Assembly (NCBI RefSeq): GCF_000327285.1
Contig: NZ_HE998567.1
Coordinates: forward strand, 925,186-981,374
Reading direction: 5' to 3'
Origin: Holdemania massiliensis AP2
GTDB lineage: Bacteria; Bacillota_I; Bacilli_A; Erysipelotrichales; Erysipelotrichaceae
Length of the DNA stretch: 56,189 nucleotides
Shown: positions 1 to 7,099 of the stretch, piece after piece
How positions within the stretch are numbered: position 1 is the first letter of the stretch
How the letters are laid out: each line of letters starts with the position of its first letter
Made by a program: the position numbers and the translations under genes
The notes under the pieces: model-generated
Database searches by the model: none
What the model saw: only the letters and a program-made list of their open reading frames with translations
What the model was told of the DNA's origin: nothing

Positions 1-44
1 AGCTGAACGGCGGATCTTTTTTCTGTTTTCTTTGAAGGAATTGT

Positions 45-1385
45 TCAGTCCGGCTGGGATGTTTGAGAAGCGGCCATACTTTGCCGGGCAAGCGCATGCA
101 CCTGCTCCTTGAACTGACGGCCGCGCTGCTCATAGTCGGTAAACTGATCCCAGCTCGCGCAGACCGGCGACAACAGGACAATATCGCCCTCCCCAGCCAG
201 CTGATAGGCCTGATCAACGGCTTCCTGCATTGTTTCCACGACGATGGCATCCGGACGCAGCGCCTTGAGCTGAGCGCGGGTTTCGCCATAGACAATCATC
301 GTTTTAATCCGTTCCAGAACCGGCTTCAATCCTTCAAAGCCGGTTTTTTTGTCATACCCGCCGGCCAACAGGATCACCGGTTTATCAAAGGCATTTAACG
401 CTACACAGGTCGCATCGACGTTGGTGCCTTTGGAATCGTTGTAATAGCGCGCTCCCTGAATTTCAGCCACGAACTCAATGCGGTGTTCCACCCCTTTAAA
501 GGCTTGGATGCCCGCGCGGATCTGATCGGCGCTGACGCCCATTTTTATAGCCATCGCTGCCGCGACCATCGCATTCTGCAGATTGTGCTTGCCCGGCAGA
601 TGCAGATCGCTTAACGCAAACAGCGGCTGATCCAACAGCCAGACCTGATCTTGCTTAACGCATAAGTCAGCCGGTTGCTTCAGCGAAAACGTCACGCCCT
701 GGCAAGGCAGATCGGTACAGCGGCGGACGATTTCCGGATCGTCTAAGTTAATCAGAAACCAATCGTCATCGCGCTGATTTTTCCAAACCCGCATCTTGGC
801 CTCATAATAGGCGTCCAACGATCCGAAATAATCCAGATGATCCGGGGTCAAATTCATACAGACGGAAACAACCGGATGAAATTTTTCCATGGCGACTAAC
901 TGAAACGCTGCCACTTCCAAGGCGATATCCGTCTTCTGATCTCCCTGTTCGCGCACGATTTCACTTAACGGCACGCCGATATTGCCGGCGGCCCGGGCAT
1001 TGGGACGCTTGCGCTGAAGCAATTCCGCCAGCAGCGTCGTTGTCGTCGTTTTGCCGTTGGTCCCGGTCACCGCCGCATAGGCAAACTGATCGGTAAACCA
1101 CGAAGCCACTTCGATCTCATTGACAATCCGCACTTGTTTCTCAACAAAGTACTGCACAAATGGAGCCTGATAGGGAATTCCAGGATTTTTCACGATCAGA
1201 TCCCAGTTTTCCATCTTTAAAAACTCCGGATGCCCGTGGTCCAGTACCTGAACCCCGGCTTCTTCCAGTTCCCGCTTGGCATCAATTTGCTTCATATCCG
1301 TCAGCGTCACCGCATGATGATGCGCGGCCAATAACAGAGCCGCCTGAGTTCCGCTGCGGGCAGCACCAATAATTAAGACTTTCAT
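45..1385 (-). CDS. murD: UDP-N-acetylmuramoylalanine--D-glutamate ligase
   Basis: Cytoplasmic Mur ligase that adds D-glutamate to UDP-MurNAc-L-Ala during peptidoglycan precursor synthesis. The 446-residue protein has the usual family length. An N-terminal nucleotide-binding start (GAARSG, residues 7-12), the ATP loop GTNGKTTT (from about residue 108), DHLDYFGS in the central domain and the MurD-typical DSKGTN near residue 317 are visible. The start codon lies one base after the mraY stop, with GGAGTGA just upstream inside mraY, so the two are translationally adjacent. It is the last complete gene of the spoVD-murE-mraY-murD block. In B. subtilis the next gene would be spoVE/ftsW; bases 1-44 show no convincing start for it. 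Identification is secure. Confidence 0.97.
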   Translation of the reverse strand: MKVLIIGAARSGTQAALLLAAHHHAVTLTDMKQIDAKRELEEAGVQVLDHGHPEFLKMENWDLIVKNPGIPYQAPFVQYFVEKQVRIVNEIEVASWFTDQFAYAAVTGTNGKTTTTTLLAELLQRKRPNARAAGNIGVPLSEIVREQGDQKTDIALEVAAFQLVAMEKFHPVVSVCMNLTPDHLDYFGSLDAYYEAKMRVWKNQRDDDWFLINLDDPEIVRRCTDLPCQGVTFSLKQPADLCVKQDQVWLLDQPLFALSDLHLPGKHNLQNAMVAAAMAIKMGVSADQIRAGIQAFKGVEHRIEFVAEIQGARYYNDSKGTNVDATCVALNAFDKPVILLAGGYDKKTGFEGLKPVLERIKTMIVYGETRAQLKALRPDAIVVETMQEAVDQAYQLAGEGDIVLLSPVCASWDQFTDYEQRGRQFKEQVHALARQSMAASQTSQPD

Positions 1386-1386
1386 C

Positions 1387-2349
1387 CTACATCACTCCTA
1401 TCAGAAAGCCGGCCACTGTACAGACCAGCTGCAAAATCCAGAACATCAGAACGACCTGCGTTTCCCGCATGCCGCCTAAAACAAAGCTGTAATGAATCGG
1501 GGTATAGCGGAAGACCCGCTTCCCGCGCAGCTTTACGGAAGAAATCTGAATGATGACGCACAGCGTTTCCCATACGAATACGCCACCGATCACCACGACG
1601 GCAATTTCCTGCTTTAAAATCATGCCAACCGCGGCCAGCGCACCGCCCAAAGCCAGCGAACCGGTATCACCCATAAAGATTTTGGCTGGATGCGAATTGT
1701 ATTTCAGAAACCCCAAAAGCGCCCCCATCACCGCCATGATAAACGTTGCGATCGCCAGTTTTTCCTGCTGCAGCGCAAACATCACAAACGGCGCAAAGGC
1801 CAGAAAGCTGCACCCGGCTGCCAAGCCATCCATGCCGTCCGTCAGATTGACGGCGTTGGAAGCTCCGGTAAACATAAAGAAGACCAGCAGCATATACAGT
1901 GCGCCTAAAGGAATCACCCACCGAACAAACGGAAGGATGACATCGGTCGAAGCATTTTGACGGTACATAAAGAAGAACAGCACCGCCAGAAGCAGCTGCA
2001 GAAAGAACTTGTACTGCGGCTTAAGCCCTTCGTTGTTCTGGCGGATCACGATGATATAATCGTCCAGAAATCCGATCAGTCCATAGCCGACATACGCCAG
2101 CATCACGATCATCGCCTGCAGATCACGGATCGCTGAGGGCTGCAGGATAAGCGTGACCAATAACGGCGTCAGCACAAACACGATGCCGCCCATCGTCGGC
2201 GTCTTCTGCTTCTGCTTGTATTCTTCCAAGGAATACTCGCTGACTGTCTGGTTGTAGTTGATTTTATGTAGATAGGAGATCAGCATCGGCATCGTCACTA
2301 AGACGATGATGAGGCTGATTCCAAAGGCACTGACTAATGTTAGAAACAT
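1387..2349 (-). CDS. mraY: Phospho-N-acetylmuramoyl-pentapeptide transferase
   Basis: Polytopic membrane enzyme that transfers phospho-MurNAc-pentapeptide to undecaprenyl phosphate, making lipid I. The chosen ATG (MFLTLV) has GGAGG eight bases upstream; a longer in-frame start 30 bases earlier lacks such a site. This gives 320 residues, normal for the family, overlapping murE by 10 bases. Visible motifs are PTMGG near the N terminus, FLDDYI, NLTDGMDGLA and MGDTGSLALG, which hold the acidic catalytic and Mg-binding residues. One oddity: the cytoplasmic HHH motif that normally follows TPI/SPL near the C terminus reads TPIHYSF here, so only the first His is kept. The rest is canonical, so I regard it as active MraY with a variant loop. 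Confidence 0.96.
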   Translation of the reverse strand: MFLTLVSAFGISLIIVLVTMPMLISYLHKINYNQTVSEYSLEEYKQKQKTPTMGGIVFVLTPLLVTLILQPSAIRDLQAMIVMLAYVGYGLIGFLDDYIIVIRQNNEGLKPQYKFFLQLLLAVLFFFMYRQNASTDVILPFVRWVIPLGALYMLLVFFMFTGASNAVNLTDGMDGLAAGCSFLAFAPFVMFALQQEKLAIATFIMAVMGALLGFLKYNSHPAKIFMGDTGSLALGGALAAVGMILKQEIAVVVIGGVFVWETLCVIIQISSVKLRGKRVFRYTPIHYSFVLGGMRETQVVLMFWILQLVCTVAGFLIGVM

Positions 2350-3806
2350 GTTTCTTTCCTCCCCGCCTGCCCCAGCCATCGTTCAATCCATTCCCGATCG
2401 CTGAGACAAGTCATTGTCGTGTCCTGGATCAGGGAAGTTTCCCCGCCTTTTCCAGCGACTATTATTATATCATCAGTTTGCGCGCCGTCGAGTACAAATT
2501 TTATCGCTTCTCCCCGCTCGCGGATGATTTTCTGCCGGCCGTCGCAGCCCTCGGCAATCTGCGCTAAAATTCGATTCGGATCTTCAGAGCGCGGATTATC
2601 GTCGCACAGCACGACGTGATCGCAATACGTACAGGCAAGCCTGCCCATCTGCGGCCGTTTGTCCGCTTCCCGATCACCGCCGCAGCCAAACACGACCCAT
2701 AGCTGCCGTCCGCGTTTGTCTGCCATCGTTCGCCAATGCTTCAGCATCGCTTCCATCGCGCTGGCAGTATGGGCATAATCCACAACGGCCAGCACCGGAT
2801 GCTCCGTCACAATTTCCATCCGGCCCTCCGGCAGCCGGGCATGACGGGCAAAGTCCAGCATTTTTTCCCAAGCCAGATCCAAGGCAAATCCGCAAGCCAG
2901 GGCAGCCGTCAGGTTATAGCGGTTAAACGCTCCGGCCAGCGGCGTTTCAATGCGGTGATCGTTCAGCTCAAAGGTCAGTGAATTCCAGGTTTCCGCAATC
3001 GGTTTGATTCTAAAATTGACGCTTTCCTCTCCATAGGTAAACACCGGTCTGCCGATCTTCGCCAGCCAACGCCGAGTAATCGGATCATCCTGGTTGAGAA
3101 TGGCCGTGCCTTTTTCCTTTAATTTTTCAAACAACAGAAATTTCGCCTGTTGATAGGCTTTCAGCGTTTTGTGATAGTCCAGATGATCCTGCTTCAGATT
3201 CGTCAGAACTGCCAGATCAAAAAACAGACCATCTACCCGATGCATTGCCAAAGCCTGCGAACTGACCTCCATAATCACGACCTCAACCCCACGCTGACAA
3301 GCCTCATCCAATAACCGCACCAACGTCAAAGGATCCGGAGTTGTATTGGGACTGGCGCGGTTTTCGCCTTCGATCAAAATCCGGCCGGTGCCGATCAGAC
3401 AGCACCGCCGTCCATTTTCGCAAAACAGATCGTAAAGCAGCTGGGTGACAGTGCTCTTGCCATTGGTTCCGGTCACGCCGATCATCGTCAGCTTCAATGC
3501 TGGATAATCATAATACGCCTGAAGCAAAAGCGGATAAACAGAGCGTGGATCCGGATGCACGAAAGTTCGCTCACCCGGCTGATCGCTCAGAACATACCCG
3601 CCGCGTTGGCGCACGAGCTCTGCCCATTGCCGGCCGTCTGTTCGTGTTCCTTGAAGCGCGACAAACAGACCATTTTCACCAATTTCCTGCGCGCGGTCGC
3701 TGATGCCGCTCAATTCCACCGTTTCCTGACATTCGATTCCGATAACCCGCAACAGCTCATTTAGCCGCCGTCTTCGGGCAGTACAGCCAGACTGTTCCTT
3801 GTTCAT
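2340..3806 (-). CDS. murE: UDP-N-acetylmuramoyl-tripeptide synthetase, MurE
   Basis: Adds the third stem-peptide residue (meso-diaminopimelate or lysine) to UDP-MurNAc-L-Ala-D-Glu. The ATG at 3806 follows a GGGGGTGA ribosome site at about six bases, while the preceding TTG is less likely; the start lies 50 bases inside spoVD. The protein has 488 residues with the ATP loop GTNGKST, the central HLDYH motif and, near residue 400, DNPRSEDP. By family knowledge the Arg in DNPR goes with meso-diaminopimelate-adding enzymes, while typical lysine enzymes carry other residues there; exceptions exist, so substrate is inferred. It belongs to the spoVD-murE-mraY-murD block, the same order as in B. subtilis. 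Confidence 0.95.
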   Translation of the reverse strand: MNKEQSGCTARRRRLNELLRVIGIECQETVELSGISDRAQEIGENGLFVALQGTRTDGRQWAELVRQRGGYVLSDQPGERTFVHPDPRSVYPLLLQAYYDYPALKLTMIGVTGTNGKSTVTQLLYDLFCENGRRCCLIGTGRILIEGENRASPNTTPDPLTLVRLLDEACQRGVEVVIMEVSSQALAMHRVDGLFFDLAVLTNLKQDHLDYHKTLKAYQQAKFLLFEKLKEKGTAILNQDDPITRRWLAKIGRPVFTYGEESVNFRIKPIAETWNSLTFELNDHRIETPLAGAFNRYNLTAALACGFALDLAWEKMLDFARHARLPEGRMEIVTEHPVLAVVDYAHTASAMEAMLKHWRTMADKRGRQLWVVFGCGGDREADKRPQMGRLACTYCDHVVLCDDNPRSEDPNRILAQIAEGCDGRQKIIRERGEAIKFVLDGAQTDDIIIVAGKGGETSLIQDTTMTCLSDREWIERWLGQAGRKETCF

Positions 3807-5673
3807 CAATTTTCACCCCCGGACTTGGCAGCTGATCCACAACGACATCCCCTTCGCCGACCTTCACCAGCTTCAGATTCTCATTTTTCACTTTTTTGTA
3901 TTCCTGACCGATATAATCCCCAACCTCGATTGTGACCGGATCAGTCCACAGCTTGATTTTCGCCATCTGATCATCCGTTCGCTTCACCTCATAAAGCGTC
4001 AGAACATCTTCCAAGACATTGCGGACAATCGGCGAAACAACCGTCCCGCCATACTGAATGTTGGACTTCGGCGCATCCAGCGCAATATAGACGACAATCT
4101 GCGGATCATCAATCGGCGCGGCGGCAATCGTGGACAGAATATACTCGCCGCTCAGATAAGCTCCGTCCTTGGCTTTCTGGGCAGTACCGGTCTTGCCGCC
4201 GATCTTATAGCCGTCGATATAGGCACCTTTGGCTCCGCCCAGCGCAACGACACTTTCCAAAGCATAGCGCATCTTAAAGCTGGTATCCTCGCTGATGACC
4301 TGCCGCACGGCATTCGGCTTAACCTCAACGATCGGATCTTTGGTTGTCGGATGCAGAATGGCCTTGGTGATATAAGGCTGATATAATGTTCCGCCGTTGA
4401 CAATCGCACAGAAGGCTGTGACCAGCTGAATTGCCGTTACGGAAATGCCCTGACCAAACCCCGTTGTCGATTGTTCCAATAAACCCCAATCGTCAGTATT
4501 AAACAGAATACCCTTGGCTTCACCCGGCAGATCAACGCCGGTTTTCTGACCAAATCCGAACTTATCCAAATATTCGCTCAGATTGTCCCCGCCCAGCATC
4601 TGCGCGATATGCACAAAACAGGGATTGGACGAGTTCTGCAGACACTGCATATAGGTCTGCTGCCCATGACCTCCGGCTTTCCATGACTTTAACCGCGCTC
4701 CCTCTACGATTTCATAGCCGCGGTCATAATACCCATCGTGTTCCATATCGAACAAACCTTCTTCCAATCCGGCAGAGAACGTCACCGTCTTAAATGTCGA
4801 ACCTGGCTCATAGCTCATCCAAACCGGCAGATTGCGGTTATAGACCGATTCATCATAATCCTGATAATGATTAGGATCAAAGTCCGGCTTGGACACCATC
4901 GCCAGAATTTCTCCGGTGTTGGGATTCATCGCCATTCCCCAGGCGGAATCCGGATTGTAGCGCTCCATCGCATTGTTTAATTCCCGCTCCAAAATACTTT
5001 GAATCCGCGTATCAATCGTCAGCATGACGTCCATTCCCTGACCCGGTGCTTCATAGCGTTCCGAATAGATCTTGACCGGATGACCCTTGGCGTCAAACGG
5101 AATTTTCATGCTTCCCTTGTTCGCTTTCAGAATTTCCTCATACTGCAGTTCCAGTCCGGCTAAGCCCTGATTGTCAACACCGGTAAAGCCCAAGACCTGA
5201 GCCAGATAGGCGCCGTTGGGATAATAGCGCAGGGAATCCTGAACTAAATACACTCCGGTTAAATCCAAATGATCAATCGCCTTGGCCTGTTCGTTGGAAA
5301 TCAAGCGTCCGTAAGGCACAATTCGTTGTGTTGAAACCTTGCGCGTAATCTGCGTGTAAATTTTATCTTTTTCTGTTTGAAGAATCTCTGCCAGCAGCTG
5401 CGCCGTACTTTCGGGATCTTCAATCTGGGCCGGTACAACCATCACAGAAGTCGAGGGAATATCACTCGCCAGGACTTCGCCGTTGACATCCAGCAGATTG
5501 CCGCGCAGTCCGGAAACTGGAAAATCCCGTTCCCATAGATCCTGCGCTTTGGAGAATAAGCTCTGCCGATCCAAAATTTGAATCCAGGCCAGCTTTCCGA
5601 TGATCAAGGCAAAAATGACCGTACCGCCGATCACGATTTTATTGATGCGTTTTTTGATCCGCGTACTCAGCAT
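3757..5673 (-). CDS. spoVD: Class B penicillin-binding protein, SpoVD type, with PASTA domain
   Basis: Membrane-anchored DD-transpeptidase that cross-links peptidoglycan; SpoVD of B. subtilis acts in the spore cortex, and the position between pbpB and murE matches. The 638-residue protein has a short basic cytoplasmic start, one membrane segment (about residues 13-31), a PBP dimer domain with the RGNLLDVNG motif, and a transpeptidase domain with STFK (Ser near 292), SSN (near 347) and KTGT (near 492). A single PASTA repeat ends the protein (about 580-636). AGAGGTGAT precedes the ATG. An intrinsic terminator sits just upstream (see 5699-5752), so expression may depend on read-through or sporulation control. 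It could instead be a vegetative PBP2B paralog, but sigK in the window supports sporulation. Confidence 0.9.
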   Translation of the reverse strand: MLSTRIKKRINKIVIGGTVIFALIIGKLAWIQILDRQSLFSKAQDLWERDFPVSGLRGNLLDVNGEVLASDIPSTSVMVVPAQIEDPESTAQLLAEILQTEKDKIYTQITRKVSTQRIVPYGRLISNEQAKAIDHLDLTGVYLVQDSLRYYPNGAYLAQVLGFTGVDNQGLAGLELQYEEILKANKGSMKIPFDAKGHPVKIYSERYEAPGQGMDVMLTIDTRIQSILERELNNAMERYNPDSAWGMAMNPNTGEILAMVSKPDFDPNHYQDYDESVYNRNLPVWMSYEPGSTFKTVTFSAGLEEGLFDMEHDGYYDRGYEIVEGARLKSWKAGGHGQQTYMQCLQNSSNPCFVHIAQMLGGDNLSEYLDKFGFGQKTGVDLPGEAKGILFNTDDWGLLEQSTTGFGQGISVTAIQLVTAFCAIVNGGTLYQPYITKAILHPTTKDPIVEVKPNAVRQVISEDTSFKMRYALESVVALGGAKGAYIDGYKIGGKTGTAQKAKDGAYLSGEYILSTIAAAPIDDPQIVVYIALDAPKSNIQYGGTVVSPIVRNVLEDVLTLYEVKRTDDQMAKIKLWTDPVTIEVGDYIGQEYKKVKNENLKLVKVGEGDVVVDQLPSPGVKIDEQGTVWLYCPKTAAK

Positions 5674-5698
5674 TCGATCACCTCTGCTTCATCCTATG

Positions 5699-5752
5699 AA
5701 AAAAGACCCGCAAACATGCGAATCTTTCTTTTGTCTTTTGTTTGCGGATCTT
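5699..5752 (-). terminator. Intrinsic terminator in the spoVD leader
   Basis: On the minus strand a 13-bp stem (arms 5740-5752 and 5703-5715, one G-U pair) is followed by a run of six T. A shorter competing stem using the same 3' arm (AGATTCGC with GCGGGTCT) can also form. The T-run ends only about 25 bases before the spoVD start codon, so the hairpin lies in the spoVD 5' leader. Confidence 0.75.
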
Positions 5753-6009
5753 CAAGATGACATTTTGCTTTTAGGATTCGCCCCCATCAGCCTTCCCCTT
5801 GTTCTGACGCATCTTCTTTCCTTTAAACCCGTTTTTGCGGATGCAATACACAGGAGAATCCGTCAATTCCGGTATGTTTATTCTGTTCAAAAATTGAAGT
5901 ATAAAAGCAAACTCCAATTCAGCGTTCTTCTAATTCAGATGAACTTTTTCATTAATTTACAAAATCAACTCATAAAATCTGTGCTGTAACCTTACTTTTT
6001 TCTATTTTT

Positions 6010-6043
6010 GGCGGGGCTTTTTCCAATTTTCCGCAATATTAAA
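6010..6043 (+). repeat. Dispersed intergenic element, copy A
   Basis: One of three related copies in this window (others at 14408-14444 and 29352-29388). Shared core: a GCGGGGC-like start, a T-run, then CCGCAATAT. The GCGG and CCGC ends can pair as a short hairpin. Confidence 0.6.
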
Positions 6044-6148
6044 CCTGTAGGGTCTTTTGTTTACAGCGGCTGCCCGTCCGGATGGATCATTGTTTGATTC
6101 ATTGTTTTCAAGCTTGTTTTTCTGAGCTTAGGAAAGGAGGGGCTTTTT

Positions 6149-6328
6149 ATGAAGCTATTCATAAAACTTTTGAGCTCTATTTCTCTTTCTGAATTCATAC
6201 TGATCGTCCAAACAACGATCCTGTTTCTTGAATACAGACTGAAAATTATAGATCGAAAAAGAAAAAACGCCGCACTCTCTCACAAAGACCGGCGTTTATC
6301 TGTCCACCACTTCCCTCGTAAGAGGTAG
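6149..6328 (+). CDS. Candidate type I toxin, TxpA/holin-like small membrane peptide
   Basis: A 59-residue peptide with a strong ribosome site (AAGGAGG, eight bases before the ATG). It begins MKLFIKLLSSISLSEFILIV, has a hydrophobic segment at about residues 5-28 and a strongly basic tail (DRKRKN and beyond). Its 3' end overlaps a hairpin (AAACGCCG/CGGCGTTT, 6265-6297), and a minus-strand promoter lies just beyond the stop. Small hydrophobic ORF, basic C terminus, 3' hairpin and convergent antisense promoter together are the layout of Firmicute TxpA/BsrG-like type I toxin-antitoxin loci. Family membership is inferred from layout and recalled resemblance, not alignment. The true stop may be read earlier by comparison with relatives, since typical toxins are shorter. 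Confidence 0.55.
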   Translation: MKLFIKLLSSISLSEFILIVQTTILFLEYRLKIIDRKRKNAALSHKDRRLSVHHFPRKR

Positions 6329-6363
6329 TGAATGACGGGTATCGCTGTTGCAAGCGATCCTAC
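6258..6363 (-). ncRNA. Candidate antisense antitoxin RNA
   Basis: A minus-strand RNA of roughly 100 bases is predicted from the promoter at 6370-6397 to a terminator formed by CGGCGTTT/AAACGCCG (6290-6297 and 6265-6272), which on this strand is followed by a T-run. It is fully complementary to the 3' part of the toxin-like transcript. Internal hairpins ATCGCT/AGCGAT and CCTC/GAGG are visible. This matches the RatA type of antitoxin RNA; expression is inferred. Confidence 0.5.
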
Positions 6364-6369
6364 CTTTAT

Positions 6370-6397
6370 ATTATAGAACATTCCTGAGTTATTTCAA
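6370..6397 (-). promoter_or_regulatory. Promoter of the antisense RNA
   Basis: On the minus strand TTGAAA (6392-6397), a 16-base spacer and a perfect TATAAT (6370-6375). No protein start follows, and transcription would run into the 3' end of the toxin-like gene. Confidence 0.6.
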
Positions 6398-6507
6398 GTT
6401 CTTTTGTTTACTTTCACCGGGGATAGAGGAAAAAGAAAACTGTATCAACTTAAAACTGCCGATTGATCTGCAGTCTCTCTGAATTCAGAATAATCTTACG
6501 GTCTTCC

Positions 6508-6918
6508 CTAGCTTCTTTGTTTCATAATCGATGGATAAACCGAGGTTAGATTATGGGTGTTAATGGTATCCGTAAACCGATATTTCTTTAATTGTCTGCG
6601 TAGCTCGTTTATGATCTCATCCTGATTTTGAATGATCTTTTCCTGTTCTTCGATCATTGTATCCCGGTTTGTAATTTGGTCATTGAGTATATCATGGATT
6701 TCTTCGATTTCCTGTTTAATATCCTCAACGGTATTTCCCTTATCCAAATCCTTTGTTTTCAGATTATAAAGCTGAACTTTCACCTCTTTTGTTCTGAGCA
6801 TTACTTCTTGATTCACTAGGAATAAAATAAATCCCTCATCAAAATAATCAGCATGCACAAAGTACAGTTCCGATGATAAACGATTTACATTTTGCGTTAA
6901 AACATTGGTGTTTTTCAT
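6508..6918 (-). CDS. Hypothetical coiled-coil protein
   Basis: I do not recognise a family. The protein has 136 residues from the start MKNTNV at 6918; an ATG 18 bases further upstream overlaps the -10 box and is unlikely. The N-terminal third is mixed (about 1-55), followed by a long acidic and basic heptad-like coiled coil (about residues 60-112, e.g. EDIKQEIEEIHDILNDQI) and a polar tail. No ribosome site precedes the start. Instead a good sigma-A promoter ends seven bases before the ATG, which predicts a leaderless mRNA. It lies alone between pbpB and spoVD, where B. subtilis has nothing, and is more AT-rich than its neighbours. The fold suggests an oligomer or regulator; function unknown. 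Confidence 0.7.
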   Translation of the reverse strand: MKNTNVLTQNVNRLSSELYFVHADYFDEGFILFLVNQEVMLRTKEVKVQLYNLKTKDLDKGNTVEDIKQEIEEIHDILNDQITNRDTMIEEQEKIIQNQDEIINELRRQLKKYRFTDTINTHNLTSVYPSIMKQRS

Positions 6919-6924
6919 ATTTTC

Positions 6925-6953
6925 AGTGTAGCACACGAAAGCAAAGTGTGCAA
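6925..6953 (-). promoter_or_regulatory. Promoter with embedded inverted repeat, predicts leaderless mRNA
   Basis: Minus-strand TTGCAC (6948-6953), a 17-base spacer and TACACT (6925-6930). The spacer contains the inverted repeat GCACAC/GTGTGC (6931-6936 and 6946-6951), a plausible operator. The expected transcription start coincides with the A of the ATG at 6918. Confidence 0.6.
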
Positions 6954-7008
6954 CGGAAACGACTTTTGAAAAACAAGAACAGGTATAGAAGTCTTTGTTA
7001 TGTGGATT

Positions 7009-7041
7009 TAAAAAAGGTCATCCGCGTTTTGCCGATGACCT
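7009..7041 (-). terminator. Intrinsic terminator of mraZ-rsmH-ftsL-pbpB
   Basis: Stem AGGTCATC/GATGACCT (7015-7022 and 7034-7041) with a T-run on the minus strand, about 60 bases after the pbpB stop. It separates the first dcw block from the spoVD block. Confidence 0.85.
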
Positions 7042-7099
7042 ATCCGGATTTTTCAATTTTTTCGTTGAATCCCTCAGGAACTATTTAAACAGCTTTTTC

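Larger units (their letters stand above)
5674..6148. other. Intergenic gap inside the dcw cluster
   Basis: No gene of usual size is seen. The stretch contains the spoVD leader terminator at its left end and one copy of a dispersed 34-base element at 6010-6043. The rest is AT-rich with no convincing start and ribosome site before the small toxin-like gene at 6149. Confidence 0.6.

Noticed and set aside
1-44. Possible start of ftsW/spoVE after murD
   Set aside because: No start codon in the 44 bases. A Lys/Arg-rich frame overlaps the murD end, but I cannot fix a start or identity.
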